Positions 49,979-58,066 of a stretch of DNA of 64,000 nt are shown in pieces. The stretch comes from Micavibrio_A sp964539025. GTDB taxonomy: Bacteria; Pseudomonadota; Alphaproteobacteria; Micavibrionales; Micavibrionaceae. The DNA lies in contig CAZIFA010000001.1 of the NCBI GenBank assembly GCA_964539025.1, positions 372,001 through 436,000 of the forward strand. Reading direction: 5' to 3'. Numbering within the stretch: the stretch's first letter is position 1; each line of letters starts with the position of its first letter. The notes beneath the pieces are model-generated. The model searched no databases. It was given only the letters and a program-made list of their open reading frames with translations, and was not told the DNA's origin. Both the position numbers and the translations under genes were made by a program.

Positions 49979-50476
49979 TTAATCTTTGGGTGCGTCGGCG
50001 ACCTGATCGGTCGTGTTTTTACGGTGGGCTTCCAAGCGCGCCATGATTGCCTCATCAGAGATTCCAAGGATCGCGGTGGCCAAAAGAGCCGCGTTTTTAG
50101 CGCCAGCCTCACCAATCGCCAGGGTTCCCACGGGTACGCCGCCGGGCATTTGCACGATAGAAAGCAGGGAATCCATGCCTTTGAGGGCCTTTGTCTTGAT
50201 GGGGACTCCCAATACGGGCAAGGGACACCATGCCGCCACCATGCCGGGCAGGGCGACCGCACCACCGGCCCCGGCGATGATAATCTTCAATCCACGGCCC
50301 TTTGCGCTTAAAGCATAATCCCTCATGCGCTCCGGCGTTCGGTGTGCTGACACGATTTTGACCTCATGAGGAATTTGAAGTTCATGCAGTAAATCATGGC
50401 AAATCTTCATAGTTTCCCAGTCTGACTGGGAGCCCATGATAATTCCAACTAAGGGTCTTGGATCGCTATGCGTCAT
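49979..50476 (-). CDS. purE: N5-carboxyaminoimidazole ribonucleotide mutase
   Basis: PurE (class I) converts N5-CAIR to CAIR. The 165 residues show MGSQSDWETMKICHDLL (about 15-31), VSAHRTPERMRDYA (about 43-56, with the catalytic His) and AGAGGAVALPGMVAAWCPLP then VLGVPI (about 70-95), all PurE signatures. It follows the DUF465 gene by 29 bp and precedes purK after the DnaA-box region. Confidence 0.96.
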   Translation of the reverse strand: MTHSDPRPLVGIIMGSQSDWETMKICHDLLHELQIPHEVKIVSAHRTPERMRDYALSAKGRGLKIIIAGAGGAVALPGMVAAWCPLPVLGVPIKTKALKGMDSLLSIVQMPGGVPVGTLAIGEAGAKNAALLATAILGISDEAIMARLEAHRKNTTDQVADAPKD

Positions 50477-50505
50477 TATGAACCTCTACTGAACCGGCCC
50501 GCGCT

Positions 50506-50706
50506 TCACGCGATGATATCGGGCAGGATATCGCTTTTAAGTTTGGTGATTTGGTCTTTGATAGCCAGCTTCTTTTTCTTGAGCCGCTGAATGGTCAAAA
50601 GATCGACCGGCGGTGTGTGCACCAGCCGGTCAATTTCCTGATCAAGGTCTCTGTGCTCGCGTTCAAGGTCCGCGAGCTTTTCTTGCAGATCTGTAATGTC
50701 TTCCAT
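50506..50706 (-). CDS. DUF465 (YdcH-like) small coiled-coil protein
   Basis: A 66-residue protein of the DUF465/YdcH family, common in alphaproteobacteria. It is a short coiled coil: LQEKLADLEREHRDLDQEID (about 7-26), then IQRLKKKKLAIKDQITKLKS (about 39-58), with the Lys-rich family mark RLKKKKLAIKD. The function of the family is unknown. It opens the minus-strand run DUF465-purE-purK-fumC-RHH and is divergent from pfk. Confidence 0.9.
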   Translation of the reverse strand: MEDITDLQEKLADLEREHRDLDQEIDRLVHTPPVDLLTIQRLKKKKLAIKDQITKLKSDILPDIIA

Positions 50707-50876
50707 TTAAATCAGTGGCTAACCGTAAATTTTGAGTTTTTAAGTATAACAGCCTTTTTCGGTTTTGATAAGAAAAAGAATGTGTTGGAGGGTTGTTTGG
50801 GTGAAAAATCCTTTTGCATCCTTGCCTGATTGGTCTAAAACAATTGAAAAAATCTTATAATTCCAAGGTATCTTTC

Positions 50877-51956
50877 ATGACCAAGAAAATCGGTATTCTG
50901 ACGAGCGGCGGCGATTGTGCGGGCCTGAACGCGGTTATCCGCGCGGCGGTTTATAAGGCCGACCTGCTGGGCTGGCAGGTTTACGGCATTCTGGACGGTA
51001 CGGCCGGGCTTTTACAAAAAGAGCCGCAATACCGGATTCTCACCCCGGGCGACATGGACACCAACGTCCTGCGCATGGGCGGCACGATCCTTGGCACGAC
51101 CAATAAAGGAAACCCGTTCGCGTTTCCGATGCCCGACGGTACGGTGAAAGACCGCAGCGAAGAGATCATCGGCAATTTTAGAAAGCTCGGCCTGGAAGCC
51201 ATCATCGGCATAGGCGGCGACGGATCGTTTGCGATCTTGCGCAGGCTCACACAGCAGGGCGGCATTAAAATGGTTGGTATTCCCAAAACCATCGACAACG
51301 ATCTGGGCAAGACCGAACGTGCCGTCGGGTTCGACACGGCAGTGGCCGTTGCGACCGAAGCGCTGGACCGTCTGCAACCGACGGCGGCTTCGCATGATCG
51401 TGTGATGATTTTGGAAGTGATGGGCCGCGATGCCGGGCACATCGCCCTGACATCCGGCATCGCCGGTGGGGCCGATGTCATTCTGATCCCCGAAATTCCG
51501 TACAAGATCGAACATGTCGCGGCGAAGATCAAACGCGTCAAAGATTCAGGGCGTAACTTCGCGCTGGTCGTCGTATCCGAAGCCGTGAAAACCCCGGGCG
51601 GTGAAAAATTTGAGATCACCTATCACAATGGCGAGAAGCGCTACGGCGGCATCGGCAATTACCTCGCCGGAAAAATTTCAGAAACCACGGGGTTCGAAAG
51701 CCGCGTTACGGTTCTAGGGCATGTCCAGCGCGGCGCGCCGCCGACTCACAATGACCGCCTTCTGGCGTCGGCCTTTGGCGTCCGGGCTGTCGACCTTATC
51801 AATGAAGGCAAGTTTGACCGGATGGTCGCCTGGCAGAACCGTAAACTGGTGGATTATCCGATAGAGGAATGCATCGCCGCCTATGAGGCGATCAACCCCA
51901 ATGATACGCTGGTCCATACGGCCCGGGGATTGGGAATTTCCCTCGGGGATCAATAA
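50877..51956 (+). CDS. 6-phosphofructokinase
   Basis: A 359-residue PfkA-superfamily enzyme acting on fructose 6-phosphate. ATG 50877 with AAGG upstream is preferred to the TTG at 50814. GILTSGGDCAGLNAVIR (about 6-22) binds the nucleotide, and RVMILEVMGRDAGHIALTSG and ERxx-like GRNFALVVVSEA follow. The phosphoryl-donor positions are mixed. GGDGS (113-117) has Gly where PPi-dependent enzymes have Asp, while PKTIDND (136-142) has Lys where ATP enzymes such as E. coli PfkA have Gly. The family contains ATP enzymes with this Gly/Lys combination, so ATP is favoured, but donor use should be treated as open. Confidence 0.92.
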   Translation: MTKKIGILTSGGDCAGLNAVIRAAVYKADLLGWQVYGILDGTAGLLQKEPQYRILTPGDMDTNVLRMGGTILGTTNKGNPFAFPMPDGTVKDRSEEIIGNFRKLGLEAIIGIGGDGSFAILRRLTQQGGIKMVGIPKTIDNDLGKTERAVGFDTAVAVATEALDRLQPTAASHDRVMILEVMGRDAGHIALTSGIAGGADVILIPEIPYKIEHVAAKIKRVKDSGRNFALVVVSEAVKTPGGEKFEITYHNGEKRYGGIGNYLAGKISETTGFESRVTVLGHVQRGAPPTHNDRLLASAFGVRAVDLINEGKFDRMVAWQNRKLVDYPIEECIAAYEAINPNDTLVHTARGLGISLGDQ

Positions 51957-51974
51957 CGGGATATCATAACAGCC

Positions 51975-52520
51975 ATGGATTACATCCGGCAGTCACTGGG
52001 CGAAGACGAAGAACTGGTGCATGTGGCGCATTTCCACTGGATGTACACGTTATCGGCGGCGCTCAATATTTTCTTCGGCATCACGCTTTCGGTCGGCCTG
52101 ATCGTCGGGTCCATTCTGCTGGAACCGATGCTTCCCAATTTTTTTAAATTAGATGTGCCGCGCGGCGCGGGATGGCTGGACCTGGTACGTGCTGTGCATC
52201 CGGGGGTCAAGATCATCGCCTTTCTGGTTCTGGCGATGGGGTTGTATCGTTACGCCCATATGATGGTTATCAAGGTGACGACGGAAATCGCCATCACCAA
52301 TAAACGTCTTGTTTATAAGCGCGGTCTTGTTGCGCGTTATGTCGGCGAAATGAACATCGACCGCATCGAAGGGGTCAACGTGCTTCAGGGATTCTGGGGG
52401 CGCATTTTCAATTTCGGGCGGATCATGGTGCGCGGCATGGGCGTGGGCGAAGTCGTCTTGCCGCCAATCGAAGACCCGATAAAATTCCGCAGGGCCATCG
52501 AAAAGGCAAGGAGCGTCTAG
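51975..52520 (+). CDS. PH domain-containing membrane protein (first of pair)
   Basis: A 181-residue bPH2-type protein (bacterial PH/YdbS-like). Spans are at about 23-50 (MYTLSAALNIFFGITLSVGL) and about 75-95. The PH-like beta part (about 98-178) contains TEIAITNKRLVYKRGLVARY and IEGVNVLQGFWGRIFNFGRI, the usual family strands. Its product faces a second, shorter PH protein encoded 1 bp later; such pairs are thought to act together at the inner membrane. Function is unknown. It follows pfk by 18 bp. Confidence 0.85.
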   Translation: MDYIRQSLGEDEELVHVAHFHWMYTLSAALNIFFGITLSVGLIVGSILLEPMLPNFFKLDVPRGAGWLDLVRAVHPGVKIIAFLVLAMGLYRYAHMMVIKVTTEIAITNKRLVYKRGLVARYVGEMNIDRIEGVNVLQGFWGRIFNFGRIMVRGMGVGEVVLPPIEDPIKFRRAIEKARSV

Positions 52521-52521
52521 G

Positions 52522-53010
52522 ATGAAACAGGCATTGGGCGGGTCGGTGAATGGTGAAGCGGATATTTTGAAACTGGCGGGCATCACGCTGGCCGAAGATG
52601 AAAAAATCATTTCGTTTGCCCGCATCCATGGCGCGATTTACTGGAAGGCTGTCGGGGTTTTGATCTTCGCGTTATGGCTCGCTCTGGGCGTTACCGTAAC
52701 TTTGGGCATGTTCTTTTTATTCGTCGGCGGGGTGATGCTGGTTCTGGCGCATTTGGCCCGTCACTTCCTGATTTTGGCGGCGACAAACAAACGCATTTTC
52801 GTGCGCAGCGGATTTTTCTATGCCGATATGATCGAGCTTCGTTACGCGCAGGTGGAAAGTATTGAGCTTGGTATCATGCCGAGCGGTCAGGTTTTCGGTT
52901 ACGGCAGTGTGATCCTGACGGGGACGGGTCAGCGGCGCATTATCGTGCCATTTGTCGCAAACGCGATCCAATTCCGATCCAAAGTGAACGAAATCCTTGT
53001 TAATAAATAG
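52522..53010 (+). CDS. PH domain-containing membrane protein (second of pair)
   Basis: A 162-residue relative of the preceding protein. Hydrophobic segments at about 40-60 and 62-85 are followed by a PH-like region: ATNKRIFVRSGFFYADMIEL (about 90-109), then VESIELGIMPSGQVFGYGSV. The TNKR(I/L) strand is shared with the first protein, indicating an ancient duplication. The pair begins directly after pfk and ends before the alpha-CTD-like gene. Confidence 0.82.
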   Translation: MKQALGGSVNGEADILKLAGITLAEDEKIISFARIHGAIYWKAVGVLIFALWLALGVTVTLGMFFLFVGGVMLVLAHLARHFLILAATNKRIFVRSGFFYADMIELRYAQVESIELGIMPSGQVFGYGSVILTGTGQRRIIVPFVANAIQFRSKVNEILVNK

Positions 53011-53082
53011 GCTGAATTCTTATTTTGACATAACCTTTACGAGGTCTTATAAACCCCTTCAGATGGAAAGGGATTATTTTTT

Positions 53083-53565
53083 ATGTACACTGAAAAACAA
53101 CTGCACATTCTACTCACACCGGTTAGCTTGCTTGGCCTTCCCGCACTGACGGAGAGTCGTCTTTACGGTCATCGTATTCGTAACGTTGCGACACTCCTGA
53201 CTTACCACAAAAGGGAGCTTGCTAAGATGTATGCTATAGGGAGTGGGGGATTAAAGAGCATTACCAAAGCCGTTGAAGGACTGGGTTTTAAAGTAGGAGA
53301 GCTTGAATCCTATGGCCAGTACATTCACGGGTCCACGGATTTGATTAAAACGCTGCGGAATTTAAATTTAATTACCCCATCGACAGAGACGAGCCAGTCG
53401 CCTGTGGAGCAATGGTTTCGTGCAATATTGCCGGAAAAACTGCGCGACGGTCGTTTGACACCCGAATTTCTGCAACGCGTTCTGGCGGACCCAACGGTGC
53501 AGAAAAAAGTAAGCAATGTTGTTACAACGGCCGCTGAAAGAGGGCTGGGCTTACATAAGAAATAA
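53083..53565 (+). CDS. Small protein with RNA polymerase alpha-CTD-like domain
   Basis: A 160-residue protein. Residues 12-75 match the plan of the RNA polymerase alpha C-terminal domain: L-x-LPALTESRLYGHRIRNVA (short helix, then nonstandard helix), LLTYHKRELAKMYAIGSGGL (the helix-hairpin-helix with Gly-x-Gly-Gly) and KSITKAVEGLGFKVG. The rest (about 80-160) is charged and helical and not recognised. It has no N-terminal alpha domain, so it is not RpoA. Alpha-CTD contacts promoter DNA (UP elements) and activators; a free copy could bind DNA or compete for partners. The domain call rests on pattern only. The upstream 70 bp end in AAAGGG at 53069. Confidence 0.6.
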   Translation: MYTEKQLHILLTPVSLLGLPALTESRLYGHRIRNVATLLTYHKRELAKMYAIGSGGLKSITKAVEGLGFKVGELESYGQYIHGSTDLIKTLRNLNLITPSTETSQSPVEQWFRAILPEKLRDGRLTPEFLQRVLADPTVQKKVSNVVTTAAERGLGLHKK

Positions 53566-53639
53566 GTGCTGCTTTCCCGTCCTTGTCAAAGCGGCGTTCG
53601 TCGCTTAAAAACCTATGTCGATAACAAGGAAATAAAAAC

Positions 53640-55379
53640 ATGCGCAAAAATCCATTCAAAAACGGCAAGTGGGATAAAACCAATTTGGTGTCGCGGTACG
53701 TGACCGAAGGGCCTAAGAGCGCACCGCACCGGGCCTATTATTATGCAATGGGGATGACAGAAGAGGAAATCCACCAGCCTTTAGTCGGCGTTGCCACATG
53801 CTGGAACGAAGCTGCGCCATGCAACATCGCATTATCGCGTCAGGCACAGGCCGTGAAGAAGGGCGTGGTCGAAGGTTTGGGCTCTCCGCGCGAATTTACG
53901 ACAATTACGGTGACTGATGGGATAGCCATGGGGCATGAGGGGATGAGATCATCCCTGCCGTCCCGCGAGGCGATTGCCGATACCGTTGAGCTCACGATGC
54001 GCGGCCATTGTTATGACGCGCTGGTCGGTCTGGCGGGTTGCGATAAATCGCTGCCCGGGATGATGATGGCGATGATCCGGCTTAACGTTCCTTCTGTCTT
54101 TATGTATGGCGGATCGATCCTGCCCGGCAAATTCAGGGGTCAGGATGTGACGATCATCGATGTGTTCGAGGGCGTCGGCAAGCATGCCACAGGGGAGTTT
54201 TCTGACAAAGACCTACATGAAATGGAGTGTGCGGCGTGTCCCAGCGCCGGTGCATGCGGCGGTCAGTTTACCGCCAACACGATGGCTTGTGTGAGCGAGG
54301 CGATTGGTCTCGCGTTGCCCGGGTCAGCCGGAGCGCCTGCACCATATACAACCCGAGATGAATATGCGGCGGCATCGGGTAGGGCTGTGATGGAATTGCT
54401 AAAAACCGGGATACGCCCGCGCGACATCGTGACCCGGAAAAGCCTCGAAAATGCGGCGATGGTGGTGGCGGCCACGGGCGGTTCCACGAACGCTGCTTTG
54501 CACCTTCCGGCGATGGCGCATGAGGCAGGGATCGAATTCGACTTATTCGATGTTTGTGACATTATGAGAAAGACTCCCTACATCGCCGATATGAAGCCGG
54601 GTGGCAAATATGTCGCCAAGGATATGTTTGAAGCAGGCGGCGTTTCCGTCGTTTTGAAGGAACTGCTTAAGGGCGGCTACCTGCACGGTGATTGCATCAC
54701 CGTGACCGGAAAGACGATCGAGCAGAACCTATCTGACACGGTTCTGACACCGGGTCAGGATGTCATCTACAGCATATCCACACCCTTATCCACAACGGGG
54801 GGCGTGGTGGGTCTGAAGGGCAATCTTGCACCGGACGGCGCGGTGGTGAAGATCGCCGGAATGAAGGAATTGACCTTCGAAGGACCCGCCAGATGCTTCG
54901 ATTCGGAGCAGGAATGCTTCAATGCGATCCAGGCGCGTCAATATAGGGAAGGTGACGTTCTTATCATCCGATACGAGGGACCGAAGGGCGGACCGGGCAT
55001 GCGCGAGATGTTATCCACAACCGGCGCATTATACGGTCAGGGGATGGGCGGGAAGGTCGCATTGATCACCGATGGACGGTTCTCGGGTGGCACACGCGGA
55101 TTCTGCATCGGACATGTCGGACCGGAAGCGGCGGTAGGCGGGCCCATCGGTTTGCTCAAGGACGGTGACATAATTCGCATCGATGCAGGGGCGGGGACAC
55201 TTGACGTAAAACTTTCCGACGCTGAACTTGCCGAACGCAAGAAGGCATGGAAGCCGAAGGAACATCTCTATGGCGCTGGTGCAATCTGGAAATATGCCCA
55301 GCAGGTGGGGCCCGCGCGTACCGGTGCGGTGACCCATCCGGGGGGCAAGGGCGAAAAACACGTTTTCGTCGATTTATAA
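53640..55379 (+). CDS. ilvD: Dihydroxy-acid dehydratase
   Basis: IlvD dehydrates 2,3-dihydroxy-3-methylvalerate and -isovalerate in Val/Ile/Leu synthesis. The 579 residues carry the Fe-S ligands in CWNEAAPCN (about 57-65) and GLAGCDKSLPGMMMAMIRLN (about 127-146), the signature CPSAGACGGQFTANTM (about 200-215), and the C-terminal TDGRFSGGTRGFCIGHVGPE (about 478-497) with active-site Ser. It shares no operon with ilvE. A clear terminator follows at 55384. Confidence 0.96.
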   Translation: MRKNPFKNGKWDKTNLVSRYVTEGPKSAPHRAYYYAMGMTEEEIHQPLVGVATCWNEAAPCNIALSRQAQAVKKGVVEGLGSPREFTTITVTDGIAMGHEGMRSSLPSREAIADTVELTMRGHCYDALVGLAGCDKSLPGMMMAMIRLNVPSVFMYGGSILPGKFRGQDVTIIDVFEGVGKHATGEFSDKDLHEMECAACPSAGACGGQFTANTMACVSEAIGLALPGSAGAPAPYTTRDEYAAASGRAVMELLKTGIRPRDIVTRKSLENAAMVVAATGGSTNAALHLPAMAHEAGIEFDLFDVCDIMRKTPYIADMKPGGKYVAKDMFEAGGVSVVLKELLKGGYLHGDCITVTGKTIEQNLSDTVLTPGQDVIYSISTPLSTTGGVVGLKGNLAPDGAVVKIAGMKELTFEGPARCFDSEQECFNAIQARQYREGDVLIIRYEGPKGGPGMREMLSTTGALYGQGMGGKVALITDGRFSGGTRGFCIGHVGPEAAVGGPIGLLKDGDIIRIDAGAGTLDVKLSDAELAERKKAWKPKEHLYGAGAIWKYAQQVGPARTGAVTHPGGKGEKHVFVDL

Positions 55380-55383
55380 AGAA

Positions 55384-55408
55384 AAGCGGGGTTCATCCCC
55401 GCTTTTTT
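55384..55408 (+). terminator. Rho-independent terminator of ilvD
   Basis: AAGCGGGG-TTCAT-CCCCGC followed by TTTTTT, 5 bp after the ilvD stop. Confidence 0.92.
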
Positions 55409-55422
55409 ATATTTATCCAATT

Positions 55423-55533
55423 TGTCACCCCCGCGAAGGCGGGGGCCCAGTCCATAATACGTGCGCAGCGAAGCTGCGCTCTTCTCGGATCCCCGACGTT
55501 AATGCCTGCCTGCGGCAGGCCTCGGGGATGACA
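55423..55533 (+). repeat. Palindromic interspersed repeat, subfamily A (copy 3)
   Basis: A 111-bp block nearly identical to 23641-23754; the copies differ in the central loop (AGCGAAGCT against AGCCTCGCT) and in a 4-bp variation near TGCCTGCCTGCGG. It is the only GTCATCC-type element to the right of 39 kb. Confidence 0.9.
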
Positions 55534-55623
55534 GAGGCTAGGGTTTTGTATTCTCAATCATTTTTTAACCAAGATGGCCGATACTGGGGGCTGGAGAACC
55601 TTTTCATATTTAAAGCCATAGCC

Positions 55624-57258
55624 ATGCCAAAGCATATTCGGGTTTCATTGAGAGCAGTCTGTTTCTTTCCGCTGGCAGTCGCCGTAGCGGGGGTGCTCCT
55701 GATGTCACCCGTGTTTTCACAGCCGCAGGCTTTAAGCACGGGTTTGCCGGGCGCGGAGAAATTCTACAGCGCCGATCTTGCATCTTATTATGAGACTCGT
55801 GACCTGCGCCTTATATGGATACGTGGTGGCGGTTCATTCCAGCCTCGCGTCGAAGGGGCGATCAGAATTCTGGAAGATTCCTGGACCCATGGTCTGAACC
55901 CCAGCCGATACCGCATCGACGAGATCAAGGCCCTTTTAAATAATATCAACGCGGGCAACCGTCTGGAACTCGACCTCATCGTTTCCGACGCGATCGTCCG
56001 CTATGCTCACGATCTGACTGGAATGCGCGGCGAGCAACGCAGCGCCGACCGTATGATTCAATATTGGCGCAAGCCGCTTCAGACTGCCGAGATATTGACG
56101 ATGATCGGCAGTGGTGCAGACCCCATCGCGCCGGTGCGTGATCTTGAACCAGCAAACTTGCTCTATCAATCCTTGCGCACGGAGCTGATGCGTCTTGTTG
56201 CCCTGCCGACCGAAAAAGATTTCAAGCCGATTACGATGCAAGGCACGATCAAACCCGGCAAATCTTACAAACAAATTCCGGCCATCCGTGCGAAAATGGG
56301 TTTGCCTGCCAAAGAAGACAAAACCGCCGACATATATGATGAAGCGTTGGCCGTGGAAGTTATCAGGCTTCAGAAAACCTATGGTCTTGAGACAGACGGC
56401 GTGATCGGTTCACGCACGCTGGAACAGATCAACATGACGAATGAAGATAAAATCTGGCAGATCGTCACCAACATGGAACGTCTGCGTTGGATTTCACAAG
56501 GACGCCCGGACCGTTACATTCTGGTCAACATTCCATCCGCCAGCCTCTGGGCCGTCGATGGCGGGGAAGTGAAACTGGAAATGCCGGTTATTGTCGGAAA
56601 GACGGCGCGCCCGACCTACAGTTTTAAAACGGAAATCACAGGCGTGCGGTTCAATCCAAACTGGACCGTGCCGCCGACGATCAAGAACAAAGACTTCCTG
56701 CCACAACTCAGGGCGGACCCGATGGCGCTCGCCAAGCGCGGCATCCGCATCACGCAGAACGGGCGGGAGATCGATCCTGCATCCGTAGACTGGAGCAATA
56801 TGGGTTCGCGCGGTCTGGCCAATGTCAGCATGGTTCAAAATCCGGGTGACGATAATCCGCTGGGTAAAGTCCGCGTCATCATGGAAAACCCGTACAACAT
56901 CTATCTGCACGATACCAACCACCGCGAGTTGTTCGAGAAAAACGAACGTAACCTTAGCTCAGGTTGTGTGCGCGTATCGCAACCGGAAAAACTCGCCGAT
57001 TTCATCCTGAACAAAAATAAGGAATGGAGTTGGGAGGGTATGGAAAAGATGATCGAATCGGGCCGTATGCGCGATGTGCCTGTCGAAGAAAAAATCCCCG
57101 TTTTCATCACATATCAGACCGTCTGGCTCGATACGGACGGACGACTCGTTTACGGCCGTGATGTGTATGGACAGGACAAAAAACTGGCTAATATGTTGAA
57201 AAACGCCGGTGCGATCCATCTTCCGCAACCATCTGAAAAATCTGAAATTTCCTTGTAG
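55624..57258 (+). CDS. YcbB-type L,D-transpeptidase
   Basis: A 544-residue murein L,D-transpeptidase that makes 3-3 crosslinks. The ATG at 55624 opens a signal or anchor segment (about 9-33). A YcbB-like N-terminal part (about 45-230), a peptidoglycan-binding helical motif (about 238-270, LAVEVIRLQKTYGLETDGVI) and the YkuD catalytic domain (about 296-470) follow. Catalytic residues are H429 (YNIYLHDTN) and C448 (SSGCVRV). MENPYNIYLHDT is typical of the LdtD branch. No Shine-Dalgarno site is evident. The next gene is a MepK-like endopeptidase, matching the E. coli ldtD-mepK (ycbB-ycbK) neighbourhood. Confidence 0.9.
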   Translation: MPKHIRVSLRAVCFFPLAVAVAGVLLMSPVFSQPQALSTGLPGAEKFYSADLASYYETRDLRLIWIRGGGSFQPRVEGAIRILEDSWTHGLNPSRYRIDEIKALLNNINAGNRLELDLIVSDAIVRYAHDLTGMRGEQRSADRMIQYWRKPLQTAEILTMIGSGADPIAPVRDLEPANLLYQSLRTELMRLVALPTEKDFKPITMQGTIKPGKSYKQIPAIRAKMGLPAKEDKTADIYDEALAVEVIRLQKTYGLETDGVIGSRTLEQINMTNEDKIWQIVTNMERLRWISQGRPDRYILVNIPSASLWAVDGGEVKLEMPVIVGKTARPTYSFKTEITGVRFNPNWTVPPTIKNKDFLPQLRADPMALAKRGIRITQNGREIDPASVDWSNMGSRGLANVSMVQNPGDDNPLGKVRVIMENPYNIYLHDTNHRELFEKNERNLSSGCVRVSQPEKLADFILNKNKEWSWEGMEKMIESGRMRDVPVEEKIPVFITYQTVWLDTDGRLVYGRDVYGQDKKLANMLKNAGAIHLPQPSEKSEISL

Positions 57259-57355
57259 TTTGAAAGCGTTGAAGAACGCGGTGCTTTAAGGTATATTGGT
57301 TAAAGTCATTTTTGTCTTTGCCAGAACCCGCCTACCTGCTAAAAAGCAACTCTTC

Positions 57356-57371
57356 GAAAGCCTAGGCTTTC
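57356..57371. promoter_or_regulatory. 16-bp palindrome in the mepK leader
   Basis: GAAAGCCTAGGCTTTC is a perfect palindrome 20 bp before the mepK ATG and just upstream of its AGAGG site. It could be an operator or an mRNA hairpin affecting translation. Confidence 0.35.
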
Positions 57372-57391
57372 ACAAACAACAAAGAGGTTAC

Positions 57392-57985
57392 ATGACTTCC
57401 CAGACAAAAAGCGATTCCGCTCAATCAACGAGCCGTCGCAAATTTCTTGGATTTGGTGCGCTTGCTTTAGGTTCTCTCGCTGCGACGACTATCGCAAATC
57501 CTGCATCTGCCGCTATCTTCAGCCGTAGCACCCAGTTCGATGGTGCTCGTAAAATTTCTTTCCGCAACTCGCACACCGGCGAAACTTTCTCCGGCGTTTA
57601 TCGGGTTGGCGATAAATACCTTCCCGATGCGTTCGACCGCATCAATATCGTTCTGCGTGATTTCAGATCGAACGAAATGTTCCCCATCGACCCACGTGTG
57701 ATGGATATCATTTATTCTGTCCATGAAATGACCAGACACACGGACCCTTATGAAATTCTGTCGGGTTACCGCTGTCCAAAAACCAATGCGGGCCTGCGCA
57801 GCCATGGCGAAGGCGTGGCGAAAAACTCGCTGCACATGACGGGTCAGGCTATCGACCTGCGTCTGCCGGGTTTCAGCACCAAGCAGATCAAGTCGCTGGC
57901 GGTCTCTCTCAAGGCTGGCGGTGTGGGCTATTATCCCAAGAGCGATTTCGTTCACATGGACTCCGGCGACGTCCGCACTTGGTAG
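57392..57985 (+). CDS. MepK-like peptidase M15A (YcbK/DUF882), Tat-exported
   Basis: A 197-residue protein. The Tat signal SRRKFLGFGALALGSLAATT (about 14-33) ends in ANPASA (about 35-40). The peptidase M15A domain has the zinc ligands H148 and D155 (SLHMTGQAIDLR) and H188 (DFVHMDSG); GYRCPKTN (about 125-132) is the other family mark. In E. coli MepK cuts 3-3 crosslinks and lies next to LdtD. The same pair here implies matched synthesis and cleavage of 3-3 links. AGAGG lies 6 bp before the ATG; longer frames upstream lack a signal. Confidence 0.88.
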   Translation: MTSQTKSDSAQSTSRRKFLGFGALALGSLAATTIANPASAAIFSRSTQFDGARKISFRNSHTGETFSGVYRVGDKYLPDAFDRINIVLRDFRSNEMFPIDPRVMDIIYSVHEMTRHTDPYEILSGYRCPKTNAGLRSHGEGVAKNSLHMTGQAIDLRLPGFSTKQIKSLAVSLKAGGVGYYPKSDFVHMDSGDVRTW

Positions 57986-58013
57986 TATAGCGTTTTACGC
58001 AAAACATCTTTAT

Positions 58014-58043
58014 AAGAGCCTGATATATATCAGGCTCTTTTGT
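58014..58043 (+). terminator. Strong Rho-independent terminator after mepK
   Basis: Positions 58014-58039 form a perfect 26-bp palindrome with stem AAGAGCCTGATAT, followed by TTTGTTTT. It ends the mepK transcript. Confidence 0.95.
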
Positions 58044-58066
58044 TTTGAGCGGAAAGTGAACCGTTT

